Position numbers and translations under genes: made by a program. Shown here piece after piece: positions 9,627-20,963 of a DNA stretch of 64,000 nucleotides. How positions within the stretch are numbered: the stretch's first letter is position 1; each line of letters begins with the position of its first letter. The stretch covers positions 62,001 to 126,000 of the forward strand of contig NZ_CP154845.1 in the NCBI RefSeq assembly GCF_047302285.1, in the 5' to 3' direction. The notes under the pieces were generated by a model. It searched no databases, had not been told where the DNA came from, and worked only from the letters and a program-made list of their open reading frames with translations. Source of the stretch: Robertmurraya sp047302285. Lineage in GTDB: Bacteria; Bacillota; Bacilli; Bacillales; Cytobacillaceae.

Positions 9627-10901
9627 TTACTTAATGACTTCTCGATTGCCCATATATGGACGTAATACTTCAGGAATCACAACACTGCCATCAGCTTGCT
9701 GATAATTCTCAAGAATAGCCGCAACCGTTCTTCCAATTGCCAGCCCAGATCCATTTAAAGTATGAACATGTTCAGGTTTCCCTTTAGGCTCTCTACGGAA
9801 ACGAATATTGGCACGTCTCGCCTGAAACCCTTCAAAGTTACTGCAAGAAGAAATTTCACGGTACGTTTCATAGCTTGGAATCCATACTTCAATATCATAT
9901 TTCTTCGCAGCAGTAAATCCTAAGTCCCCTGTACACATTCTCATAACTCGGTAAGGAAGACCTAATAATTGCAATACCTTTTCTGCATTACCCGTTAATT
10001 TTTCCAACTCTTCATAAGAATCTTCTGGCTTTACAAACTTTACAAGCTCAACCTTATTAAATTGATGCTGACGAATTAATCCTCTTGTATCGCGTCCTGC
10101 AGAACCAGCTTCAGAACGGAAACAAGCACTAAATGCCGCGTAGTTTATTGGGAGAGCTTCGCCGTCTAAAATTTCATCACGGTGGAGATTCGTTACGGGT
10201 ACTTCAGCTGTTGGGATAAGGAAGTAATCCTCACTACCAATCAAGAAAGCATCTTCCTCAAACTTTGGAAGCTGACCTGTACCAGTCATACTTGCACGAT
10301 TCACCATATACGGGGGCAAAATTTCTTGATAGCCATGCTCTTCTGTGTGTAAATCAAGCATGAAGTTAAATAATGCTCTTTCAAGACGTGCGCCTAACCC
10401 TTTATAAAAAACAAAGCGGCTTCCCGTAACTTTTCCTGCTCTTTCAAAATCTAAAATGCTTAATTTATCGGCAACTTCCCAGTGAGGCTTTGGTTCAAAC
10501 TCAAATTTTCGAACCTCTCCCCATGTCCGATGAAGGACGTTGTCATCTTCCGTTTCCCCAACTGGAACACTTTCATGAGGAATATTTGGAATGCTTAACA
10601 TCAAATTTTCAAGAGTTTCTTCCACTTCACGTAATTCTTCATCTAAAACTTTAATTTTATCGCCAACTTCACGCATCTCAGCGATTAATTGGTCCGCATC
10701 CTTTTTCTCTCGTTTCAAAGTGGCAACTTGTTGAGATACTTCATTACGCTTACTCTTTAACTGCTCAGCTTCGACAATTAACTCTCTTCTCTTTTTGTCT
10801 AAATCCTCAAATTTTCCTAAGTCTGTTAAATCTTCACCACGATGTTGAAGCTTTGCCTTCACTTCTTCAAAATTGGCACGTAAATACTTTAGATCCAACA
10901 T
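9627..10901 (-). CDS. serS: Seryl-tRNA synthetase
   Basis: It charges tRNA-Ser with serine. The N-terminal antiparallel coiled-coil arm (about 25-105, rich in K/E, contacts the long variable arm) is followed by the class II catalytic core. Motif 2 includes FRSEAGSAGRDTRGLIRQHQF, cut by me here into FRSEAG and the following RHQF-like segment, and motif 3 is GSGLAIGRT. The ATG at 10901 has AGAGGTG six bases upstream; a GTG three codons earlier would overlap that site. It has 424 residues, against 425 in B. subtilis. Expression is under the T-box leader at 11125-11395, and a mobile repeat lies between leader and gene. Confidence 0.97.
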   Translation of the reverse strand: MLDLKYLRANFEEVKAKLQHRGEDLTDLGKFEDLDKKRRELIVEAEQLKSKRNEVSQQVATLKREKKDADQLIAEMREVGDKIKVLDEELREVEETLENLMLSIPNIPHESVPVGETEDDNVLHRTWGEVRKFEFEPKPHWEVADKLSILDFERAGKVTGSRFVFYKGLGARLERALFNFMLDLHTEEHGYQEILPPYMVNRASMTGTGQLPKFEEDAFLIGSEDYFLIPTAEVPVTNLHRDEILDGEALPINYAAFSACFRSEAGSAGRDTRGLIRQHQFNKVELVKFVKPEDSYEELEKLTGNAEKVLQLLGLPYRVMRMCTGDLGFTAAKKYDIEVWIPSYETYREISSCSNFEGFQARRANIRFRREPKGKPEHVHTLNGSGLAIGRTVAAILENYQQADGSVVIPEVLRPYMGNREVIK

Positions 10902-10925
10902 ATCAAACACCTCTTCTTTTTATTT

Positions 10926-11116
10926 CGTAATTTTTGCAATGATTATAGTTTTTTTGTAAATGTCCAGAAGCCGACATTTACACCTTCAATGGGGTTCAGA
11001 AGATCACATTAGCTTTGTACGGCACTTTTCGCCGGACCCCTTATTGTTTTTCAGTAAATATATTGGAATTATTTTCCTAAATAATAATTCAAAAAACAAT
11101 ATTTACGAAAAGAGCC
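10926..11116 (+). mobile_element. MITE-like repeat, copy A (191 bp) between the serS T-box and serS
   Basis: It aligns end to end with copy B at 49941-50133. Shared blocks include GTAAATGTCC..GCCGACATTTAC (an internal hairpin), GGCACTTTTCGC and the ends CG(T/C)A.TTTT.GCAATG and ACGAAAAGAGCC. The ends are imperfect inverted repeats. The flanks show a 7-bp direct repeat, TTTATTT, at 10919-10925 and 11117-11123, as left by transposition. It has no coding capacity, so it would need a transposase supplied in trans. Without it the T-box terminator would lie about 40 bp from the serS ribosome binding site. Confidence 0.8.
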
Positions 11117-11124
11117 TTTATTTA

Positions 11125-11395
11125 AGCAAACAAAAAACTCCCGTCCCCTAAAAAAGGGACGAGAGTTACCCGCGTTGCCACCCTAGTTGAAAGCAAACAA
11201 AGACTTTCCACCTTAAATCGATAACGGTTTAACCCGGAAGTATTTACTAGACTCTTGACTAGAGCATTCCATACTTCACTCAAGGATGGATTCACAAGCT
11301 CCATTCACTAGTTTGCACCAACCACCAGCTCTCTTCTAGAATGGATTTCCTGTTACTGTTTCCTCTCATTGCTTTTGCTATAGGGAATTTTGTAA
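11125..11395 (-). promoter_or_regulatory. T-box riboswitch of serS with terminator
   Basis: Read leftward, the T-box GGGTGGCAACGCGGGTAA lies at 11166-11183. It is followed by a strong terminator at 11134-11168, where AACTCTCGTCCC pairs with GGGACGGGAGTT before a T run. The antiterminator would form with the T-box bulge when uncharged tRNA-Ser binds. The upstream 180 nt hold the stem I region; GTGAATCC near 11285 suggests a UCC serine specifier, though I could not fold it. A plausible promoter upstream is TTGCAA, 17 bp, TAAATT (about 11401-11429). Confidence 0.93.
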
Positions 11396-11432
11396 CTAAA
11401 TTTACTATAATTATCTTCCAATTGCAACCTTT

Positions 11433-12011
11433 TTATGCGACAGTTTCTCTAATCATATCGATAAAATAAGCGGTAATCCGATGATCATCTGTTAATTCAG
11501 GATGAAAGGAGCATCCTAATAGATTCCCTTCTCTCGCCATCACAATGCGCTCATGATGCTTTGCTAGTACTTGTACATTCCCACCGGCCTTAACAATATG
11601 AGGTGCACGAATAAAGACAGCATTATAGTCTTCTGCTATGCCAGCGATCGCTAAGTTTGCTTCAAAGCTTTCCTTCTGTCTTCCAAAGGAATTTCTCTCT
11701 ACAGTCACATCCATGACACCGATATGGGGTTCATCGTAACCAACTAGATTTTTGGCAAGTAAAATAAGACCAGCGCATGTCCCAAACATTGGTTTTCCCG
11801 CCTGGGCAAACTCTTTCAAACCATCCATAAAGTCATATTTATCAATCAGTCTTCTAATGGCGGTGCTTTCTCCTCCAGGCATGACAAGCCCATCTATCTC
11901 TACTAGCTGCTCTTTTTTCTTAATCATCACTGCTTCTGCCCCGCACGCCTCGATTGCTCGAATATGTTCCCTGACCGCACCTTGTAAGGCTAATACTCCA
12001 ACTTTGATCAT
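11433..12011 (-). CDS. pdxT: Pyridoxal 5'-phosphate synthase glutaminase subunit PdxT
   Basis: It hydrolyses glutamine and channels ammonia to PdxS in DXP-independent vitamin B6 synthesis. It is a class I glutamine amidotransferase: PGGESTAIRRL oxyanion region, nucleophile Cys in FGTCAGLILLA, and His/Glu in CSFHPEL. The start ATG at 12011 matches B. subtilis PdxT (M-x-x-GVLxLQGAVREHI). AAGAAGG is right against it, which is poor spacing, so a TTG at 12023 overlapping pdxS is possible. It lies 5 bp after pdxS. Twelve PdxS and twelve PdxT form the known complex. Confidence 0.95.
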   Translation of the reverse strand: MIKVGVLALQGAVREHIRAIEACGAEAVMIKKKEQLVEIDGLVMPGGESTAIRRLIDKYDFMDGLKEFAQAGKPMFGTCAGLILLAKNLVGYDEPHIGVMDVTVERNSFGRQKESFEANLAIAGIAEDYNAVFIRAPHIVKAGGNVQVLAKHHERIVMAREGNLLGCSFHPELTDDHRITAYFIDMIRETVA

Positions 12012-12016
12012 CCTTC

Positions 12017-12898
12017 TTACCAACCACGTTCTTGCATACGAGCTTCAGGAGCTAAAGTAGAAATTTCAATCCCTTTCATCGGTGTTCCTAGTTCCTTTGA
12101 AAGTTCAGCAATTAATTTATAGTCTTGATAGTGGGTAGTCGCTTCTACAATTGCTCTAGCAAATTTCGCAGGATTTTCAGATTTAAAAATTCCAGAACCG
12201 ACGAATACTCCATCAGCTCCCAACTCCATCATTAAAGCCGCATCAGCAGGCGTTGCAACACCACCTGCTGCAAAGTTAACAACTGGTAAGCGTCCATGCT
12301 CTTTAATTTCTAATAAAAGCTCATATGGTGCACCAAGAAGCTTAGCTTCTGTCATCACTTCATCTTCACTCATATTCACGAGCTTACGAACCTGAGCATT
12401 GACTTTACGCATATGACGAACTGCCTCCACGATGTTTCCTGTGCCTGGCTCACCCTTTGTCCGCAACATCGAAGCACCCTCTCCAATACGACGGGCTGCC
12501 TCACCTAAATCTCTACATCCACAAACGAATGGCACCGTATAATCACGTTTGTTTAAATGATATTCCTCATCGGCTGGTGTCAACACTTCACTCTCATCTA
12601 TGTAATCTACACCCATCGCTTCTAGTACTCTAGCTTCAACGATATGTCCGATCCGTGCCTTTGCCATAACTGGAATGGTGACAGCCTTCATCACTTCTTC
12701 AACAATGCGAGGGTCCGCCATACGTGCAACTCCGCCTGCAGCTCTAATATCCGATGGTACTCTTTCCAATGCCATTACAGCAACTGCACCGGCTTCTTCT
12801 GCAATTTTTGCTTGTTCTGCATTTACCACATCCATGATAACGCCGCCCTTTTGCATTTCGGCCATACCACGTTTTACACGATCTGTACCTGTTTTCAC
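12017..12898 (-). CDS. pdxS: Pyridoxal 5'-phosphate synthase lyase subunit PdxS
   Basis: It builds pyridoxal phosphate from ribose 5-phosphate, glyceraldehyde 3-phosphate and ammonia. It is a TIM barrel of 293 residues, nearly invariant in the family. MDVVNAEQAKIAEEAGA opens the barrel, VMAKARIGH holds the Schiff-base lysine near residue 80, and the phosphate loop ends in NFAAGGVATPADAA and GADGVFVGSGIFKS. Translation starts at GTG (12898), with AAGGGGG nine bases upstream. It lies between dacA and pdxT, as in B. subtilis (yaaD-yaaE). Confidence 0.98.
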   Translation of the reverse strand: MKTGTDRVKRGMAEMQKGGVIMDVVNAEQAKIAEEAGAVAVMALERVPSDIRAAGGVARMADPRIVEEVMKAVTIPVMAKARIGHIVEARVLEAMGVDYIDESEVLTPADEEYHLNKRDYTVPFVCGCRDLGEAARRIGEGASMLRTKGEPGTGNIVEAVRHMRKVNAQVRKLVNMSEDEVMTEAKLLGAPYELLLEIKEHGRLPVVNFAAGGVATPADAALMMELGADGVFVGSGIFKSENPAKFARAIVEATTHYQDYKLIAELSKELGTPMKGIEISTLAPEARMQERGW

Positions 12899-13016
12899 GT
12901 TGTAATCCCCCTTAGAATAAATACGACTAAATTAAAAATAGAATAAATATTAGGAAAATAAAACTGCTACTAAATCCATCGGAATTAATTTCCTTCCCTA
13001 ATGAAAATAAACAACA

Positions 13017-13050
13017 AAAAAGGTTTCCTGTCAAGGACAAGAAACCTTTT
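13017..13050 (-). terminator. Terminator after dacA
   Basis: AAAGGTTTCTTGTCC and GACAGGAAACCTTTT form a long stem followed by T residues on the minus strand. Confidence 0.88.
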
Positions 13051-13054
13051 TTTA

Positions 13055-14422
13055 TTAAAACCAACCTTTAACGGTTGAAGACACACTTCCCCATAAATCA
13101 CCAAAGAATCCACCAATACCACGCATCATTAGAACAAACCAATTGGCCTTTTCAACATTTTCAGCTGCAATAAGGTCAACCGTCATACTCTTTTGTCCTT
13201 CAGAGCTTAAATAATCAGCTTCTTCATCTTTAAATTGAACCGTTAATGTTCCAATTTTGTCTCCCTTTTTAATTGGAGCAGTTAAGGCACCATCTTCGTT
13301 TAACTTATCCTTATCAAGTTCCATAACCGTTTCAAAATTCTCTTGTTCAGCAGGCGTTACAACAGAGCTAATTGCATCTGCTGTGTGAACCTTGACTTGA
13401 TCTTCCTTCCCTTTGGCAACAGGAACCGTTTCCGTTCCCTTGACCACATATTCAGCAGGAACTAATTCCTCTTTGCTAAAATTATTGAAGGCATAATCTA
13501 ATAGTTTTTTCGTTTCGACAAAACGCTCTGTTTGAGATTTCGTCCCCATCACAACGGTAATATATCTTACTCCATCTCTACTTGCTGTACCAGTAAAACA
13601 GTAACCTGCAAAATTTGTAGAACCCGTTTTTAATCCATCTAAACCTTCATAAGTGAATTGTTGATAATTTGGATATCTATCTGCAATATTACGATAGCCT
13701 TCCAACATCCAGTTCCAGTTATCCATCACGAATTCATCTTCTGTTCCTTGAGCGAACGTCTTTTCAGGAATACTAGACGTTTCTAAAACCTCTGGGAAAT
13801 CTTTTAAAATCTGATACGCTAATTTCGCTACCGCTCTAGCTGACATGACGTTTTCTTCTTCTGCACCACCTACGACATCAGGAAAATGTTTCGCTAAATC
13901 ACGATTATTTAATCCTGTTGAGTTAACAAACTTAAAATCGCCAAGTCCTAACTCTTCAGCCTTTTCATTCATTAATTGCACAAAATTAGCTTCTGTCCCT
14001 GCAACAATTTCAGCTATAGCTAACGTTGCTGCATTCGCGGACTCAATTGCCATAGCAGAATAGAGATCTTCAACTGTATATGTTCCTTCTACACGTAAAT
14101 AAACATTACTTAAGCTCTCATCATGTGACATTTTAGAAAGCTCTGGAGAGATCGTAAATGTTTGATCCCATTTCACTTTCCCTTCCTTTACAGCTTCTAA
14201 AAGGAGGTACTCGGTCATCATTTTTGTCATGCTGGCAATCCCTAAAACGGTCTCTGCATTCTTTTCATACAGGATTTTACCAGTCTCCGCATCAACTAAA
14301 ATTACAGCATTGGCATTAATATCTATATTTTCAGCAGCAGCTGCTGGCTTTTGAATAAACCCAATCATTAATACGAACGTTAATAAACAAACAATACTTT
14401 TTTGTATGAAGCTTTTTTTCAC
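13055..14422 (-). CDS. dacA: D-alanyl-D-alanine carboxypeptidase DacA (PBP5)
   Basis: A low-molecular-mass penicillin-binding protein that trims the terminal D-Ala of stem peptides outside the membrane. It has a signal peptide (about 1-30, ending AAAA), then SMTK (Ser64 nucleophile, Lys67), SAN (128-130) and KTG (265-267), the three active-site motifs. A PBP5 C-terminal beta domain and an amphipathic C-terminal helix that anchors the protein follow. It has 455 residues, a little longer than B. subtilis PBP5. The start is GTG with GGAGGG upstream. It lies between guaB and pdxS and has its own terminator. Confidence 0.97.
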   Translation of the reverse strand: MKKSFIQKSIVCLLTFVLMIGFIQKPAAAAENIDINANAVILVDAETGKILYEKNAETVLGIASMTKMMTEYLLLEAVKEGKVKWDQTFTISPELSKMSHDESLSNVYLRVEGTYTVEDLYSAMAIESANAATLAIAEIVAGTEANFVQLMNEKAEELGLGDFKFVNSTGLNNRDLAKHFPDVVGGAEEENVMSARAVAKLAYQILKDFPEVLETSSIPEKTFAQGTEDEFVMDNWNWMLEGYRNIADRYPNYQQFTYEGLDGLKTGSTNFAGYCFTGTASRDGVRYITVVMGTKSQTERFVETKKLLDYAFNNFSKEELVPAEYVVKGTETVPVAKGKEDQVKVHTADAISSVVTPAEQENFETVMELDKDKLNEDGALTAPIKKGDKIGTLTVQFKDEEADYLSSEGQKSMTVDLIAAENVEKANWFVLMMRGIGGFFGDLWGSVSSTVKGWF

Positions 14423-14530
14423 TGTGAGCCCTCCAAGTCTTAATTTACACCCTTGTTATTTTAACATAGTTCGATATACAAGCATAGATAGAGTATTTTC
14501 CTATTTTTATATGTTAGTGGAAATTAGTTC

Positions 14531-14570
14531 ATAAAAAAACTGACCTGCTTAACGTCAGCAAGTCAGTTTA
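14531..14570 (-). terminator. Terminator after guaB
   Basis: ACTGACTTGCTGACG and the complementary CAGGTCAGT side form a stem followed by seven T on the minus strand. Confidence 0.88.
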
Positions 14571-14578
14571 AATCACTA

Positions 14579-16045
14579 TTATGAAATTGAGTAGTTCGGT
14601 GCTTCCTTCGTAATTTGGACATCATGTGGATGACTTTCTCGTAATCCTGCTCCTGTCATACGGATAAATTGAGCATTTTCTCTCAATTCTTCTAGGTCTT
14701 TTGTCCCACAATACCCCATTCCTGAACGAATTCCTCCGATTAACTGATAAATTGTATCATTAAGAGGTCCTTTATATGGTAGCCTTCCTTCAATGCCTTC
14801 AGGAACAAACTTTTTATTATCCTCTTGGAAATAGCGATCTTTAGATCCTTTTTCCATCGCAGCAACTGAGCCCATTCCACGGTAGACCTTGAAGCGGCGA
14901 CCTTGGAATATTTCCGTTTCCCCTGGACTCTCAGATACACCAGCAAGTAAACTTCCTAGCATAACTGCATGTCCGCCTGCAGCCAACGCTTTAACGATGT
15001 CTCCTGAGTATTTAATCCCACCGTCGGCAATAATCGCTTTCCCATGCTTTCTTGCCTCTGTTGCACAATCATAAACAGCTGTGATTTGAGGAACGCCCAC
15101 ACCTGCAACTACACGAGTCGTACAAATCGAACCAGGTCCAATCCCTACCTTAACGATGTCTACACCAGCTTCAATAAGTTCTCTTGTCGCCTCTGCTGTT
15201 GCTACATTTCCTGCAATAATTGCTACATTCGGAAAGCCATCTCGTACTTGCTTAACCGTCTCAATAACCCCTTTAGAGTGTCCGTGTGCCGTATCAATAA
15301 CAATGACATCCACGTGTGCATTAACAAGTGCTTCTACGCGGCGCATCGTATCCTTTGTAACACCAACAGCTGCACCCGCCAACAATCTTCCCGCCTCATC
15401 CTTCGCAGAGTTTGGAAATTCAATCACTTTCTCGATGTCCTTGATCGTGATTAATCCTTTTAAGATTCCGTTCTCGTCAACAAGAGGTAATTTTTCAATT
15501 TTATACTTTTGTAAAATACTCTCTGCTTCAGCTAATGTCGTCCCCACTGGAGCTGTTACAAGATTTTCCTTTGTCATCACATCCGAAATTTTGATCGAAT
15601 AATCTTGAATAAAACGGAGGTCACGGTTTGTGAGGATTCCAACAAGTTTTTGCTCATTTTCGTTATTCACGATCGGTACACCTGAGATACGATATTTACC
15701 CATTAGATGCTCTGCATCAAATACTTGATGTTCAGGAGTTAGGAAAAACGGATTCGTAATAACTCCACTTTCCGAACGCTTAACTTTGAGTACTTGATCC
15801 GCCTGCTGCTCAATCGACATATTTTTGTGGATAATCCCTAATCCACCTTGTCTAGCCATCGCAATAGCCATTTCCGCTTCTGTGACTGTATCCATCCCTG
15901 CACTGATAATCGGGATATTTAACTTAACTTTTTCCGTAAGCTTGACCTTCAACTGAACATCTTTTGGTAAAACCTCTGATTTTGCTGGTACTAAAAGTAC
16001 GTCATCAAAGGTTAACCCTTCTTTAGCAAATTTATTTTCCCACAT
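14579..16045 (-). CDS. guaB: Inosine-5'-monophosphate dehydrogenase
   Basis: It oxidises IMP to XMP with NAD+, the committed step to GMP. The (beta/alpha)8 barrel is interrupted by two CBS domains (about 95-150 and 155-210). The catalytic Cys308 sits in GIGPGSICTTR, the phosphate site is ADGGIKYSGD, and the mobile flap holds YRGMGSVAAM. The 488-residue length is standard. The ATG is preceded by AGGAGG. It is a single gene with its own promoter and terminator, divergent from yaaC. PurA, which makes the other purine branch from IMP, lies at 56.4 kb. Confidence 0.98.
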   Translation of the reverse strand: MWENKFAKEGLTFDDVLLVPAKSEVLPKDVQLKVKLTEKVKLNIPIISAGMDTVTEAEMAIAMARQGGLGIIHKNMSIEQQADQVLKVKRSESGVITNPFFLTPEHQVFDAEHLMGKYRISGVPIVNNENEQKLVGILTNRDLRFIQDYSIKISDVMTKENLVTAPVGTTLAEAESILQKYKIEKLPLVDENGILKGLITIKDIEKVIEFPNSAKDEAGRLLAGAAVGVTKDTMRRVEALVNAHVDVIVIDTAHGHSKGVIETVKQVRDGFPNVAIIAGNVATAEATRELIEAGVDIVKVGIGPGSICTTRVVAGVGVPQITAVYDCATEARKHGKAIIADGGIKYSGDIVKALAAGGHAVMLGSLLAGVSESPGETEIFQGRRFKVYRGMGSVAAMEKGSKDRYFQEDNKKFVPEGIEGRLPYKGPLNDTIYQLIGGIRSGMGYCGTKDLEELRENAQFIRMTGAGLRESHPHDVQITKEAPNYSIS

Positions 16046-16080
16046 ATTTTTGACCTCCTAGACTCGAAAATATTATTAGT

Positions 16081-16109
16081 AGGTTATCAATTGGTTAAAA
16101 TACTGTCAA
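16081..16109 (-). promoter_or_regulatory. guaB promoter
   Basis: On the minus strand, TTGACA (16104-16109), a 17-bp spacer and TAACCT (16081-16086), about 40 bp before the guaB start. No PurR-type CGAA box is seen here. Confidence 0.7.
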
Positions 16110-16223
16110 GGATAAGATGATATGTTAGAGTTTTCAAATAATTCACTAATAGAAATACTCGTTTCTTTTCCCATTTTATGTGGGATAAATATTTGATTAA
16201 CGTTTTACTTGGAGGTTGCGATA

Positions 16224-17192
16224 TTGTCTATTTTTCAATGGTCTTCATTTTCCATGTTTTTTTCCGCAAGTTATACTCAACAATATTTGAAAAAGGGCTA
16301 TGAACAACAAATGATAGAGAATGCAGAGCAAAAAGCATATGAGAATTGTTATCCATTTATTTATTATCTCGAACATGGAAAAGTATATTACGAACAAGGT
16401 AAAAATTCTCCTTTAATCATTCAACCAATTCTTCTTTTTTATGGGCTTGTTCATCTCATAAAGGCGTGTATCCTAACTGTCGATCCAAATTATCCAGAAA
16501 CTACCTCCGTTCTTGCACATGGTGTATCAGCAAGAAAGCGCAAAAAACAGCAGTTTCATTTCTTTCAAGATGAGGTCAAGTTTCAGAAAACAGGCTTGTT
16601 TCCTTTTTTATCAAAAAAATTGTTTCACATTGAACAATTAGAAGGGGATAAAATGTCGATGGGAAGTCTCTTTAAACAAATCCCGGAATTAAACTCTTTA
16701 GTCGCATTGTTTGACGGGACTCCTTCTTTTGCGACGGTTCGTCAGGAAGGAAATGATTTCTATATTCCAAAAAAGATACTAGATTCTTTTCATATGACCG
16801 AAAATCGCTTCGTCGATTTCTTTATTCATAAAGCAATTGAGACCTTTACTCTTAACAGGTTTGAGGACGATTTCATCGTTTTTGAAAAAGAAAGTGAAAA
16901 AGAGAGCTTTAACACTTCCCCTTTAAAATACAACCTGTTCGATCAAACTTTTGCCCTTCCACTAACAAAAGATAGTGGATTTGTTTTTCATGAGCTATTA
17001 GTGCACTACTTACTGCTCTACAATTTAAGCATGATTGCTCGTTATGAGACAGAATGGTGGAGTGAACTCGTCAAAACCATGCCAAACAAAGACTTTCCCT
17101 TTATCGAGACATTCTTACAAATCACCCTCGAAAAGGGACCCTTTTTAGTTTCCGAATACCTTACGAAAGCTACTATAAACATTGTGAAGTAG
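16224..17192 (+). CDS. yaaC: YaaC family protein of unknown function
   Basis: A protein of 322 residues that I assign to YaaC by position (between guaB and the first rRNA operon, opposite to guaB) and overall character. No catalytic motif or membrane segment is recognised. Visible are the N-terminal SASYTQQYLKKGYEQQ, an aromatic-rich middle and the C-terminal MIARYETEWWSELV. The longest frame opens at 16209, inside the GGAGG. A TTG at 16224 lies eight bases after GGAGG and is the better start. Function unknown. Confidence 0.8.
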   Translation: MSIFQWSSFSMFFSASYTQQYLKKGYEQQMIENAEQKAYENCYPFIYYLEHGKVYYEQGKNSPLIIQPILLFYGLVHLIKACILTVDPNYPETTSVLAHGVSARKRKKQQFHFFQDEVKFQKTGLFPFLSKKLFHIEQLEGDKMSMGSLFKQIPELNSLVALFDGTPSFATVRQEGNDFYIPKKILDSFHMTENRFVDFFIHKAIETFTLNRFEDDFIVFEKESEKESFNTSPLKYNLFDQTFALPLTKDSGFVFHELLVHYLLLYNLSMIARYETEWWSELVKTMPNKDFPFIETFLQITLEKGPFLVSEYLTKATINIVK

Positions 17193-17290
17193 CAGTTAAA
17201 GGACAAAACACTTTTTTACATTGGTCTCATTTTAAACACTGAAAACAGATTATCTCTTTGGACTGTTCAAATTTTTCCGCTTATTGGCGC

Positions 17291-17765
17291 TTCATGAGGA
17301 CAAACTTTCTTGCATTTCGCCCGGCTTTGTCCTCATGAACACTCTATGAGGACATTCTTTCCTGGATTTCGCTCGGCTTTGTCCTCATGAACCCTCTATG
17401 AGGACATTCTTTCCTGGATTTTGCCTGACTTTGTCCTCATGAACCTTCTATGAGGACAATCTTTCTTATCCAACCGCTGGATTCTGTCCTCATGAACACT
17501 TCATGAGACATACTTTCCTTACGAAACTCCCCTTATCTTGTTTCATGGACCCTTCATGAGACATACTTTTCCTTTAAAACTACTCTTTTCTTGTTTCATG
17601 AACCCTTCATGAGACATACTTTTCCTTTAAAACTACTCTTTTCTTGTTTCATGAACACTTCATGAGACATACTTTTCCTTTAAAACTACTCTTTTCTTGT
17701 TTCATGGACCCTTCTTGTGACACACTTTCCTTGCGAAATTACGCATTTCTTGCTCCATGAGCTCC
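17291..17765. repeat. Tandem array of nine 52-54 bp palindromic units
   Basis: Units start at 17291, 17345, 17397, 17449, 17501, 17554, 17607, 17660 and 17713. Each has inverted ends. The first four have ATGAGGACA at the left and TGTCCTCATGA at the right. The last five have CATGAGACA and TGTTTCATG (the ninth is decayed). Units 6 to 8 are almost identical, showing recent tandem duplication. The centre of each unit varies. Each unit could form a hairpin on either strand. It fills the gap between the convergent yaaC and rRNA operon. There is no reading frame through it; 17193-17290 shows nothing recognisable. Confidence 0.9.
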
Positions 17766-17781
17766 TAATAAAAGACAAATC

Positions 17782-17813
17782 AAAAAAAGAGTACCCCTAT
17801 TGGATACTCTTTT
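17782..17813 (-). terminator. Terminator of the complete rRNA operon
   Basis: On the minus strand, AAAAGAGTAtCC pairs with GGgTACTCTTTT, followed by T residues, directly after 5S. Confidence 0.88.
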
Positions 17814-17817
17814 ACTT

Positions 17818-17934
<117 letters not shown>

Positions 17935-17979
17935 CTATTTGATTGAAGTGACCTCTTTTGCTTGCACAAAAAGGATTAT

Positions 17980-18026
17980 ACCTTCAAAACTAGATAATGA
18001 ATGAAGAAGAGAAAACCGAATAATCG
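17980..18026 (-). other. 3' arm of the pre-23S processing stalk
   Basis: This segment is complementary, with small gaps, to 21208-21261 upstream of 23S (ACCTT.AAAACTAGATAATGAA shared core and AATCG ends). Such stalks are cut by RNase III, or by Mini-III in Bacillus. The 3' arm is 4 bp from 23S, but its partner lies 244 bp from the 23S 5' end. Confidence 0.75.
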
Positions 18027-18030
18027 ATTT

Positions 18031-20963
<2,933 letters not shown>

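Noticed and set aside
12644..12946. Open frames opposite pdxS
   Set aside because: Same reason: a shadow of PdxS with no ribosome binding site.
15044..15602. Long open frames opposite guaB
   Set aside because: They are antisense shadows of a strongly conserved gene and lack start signals and recognisable domains.
17291..17765. CRISPR array
   Set aside because: Repeats are directly adjacent with no unique spacers, the palindromic ends belong to each unit, and no cas genes are nearby.
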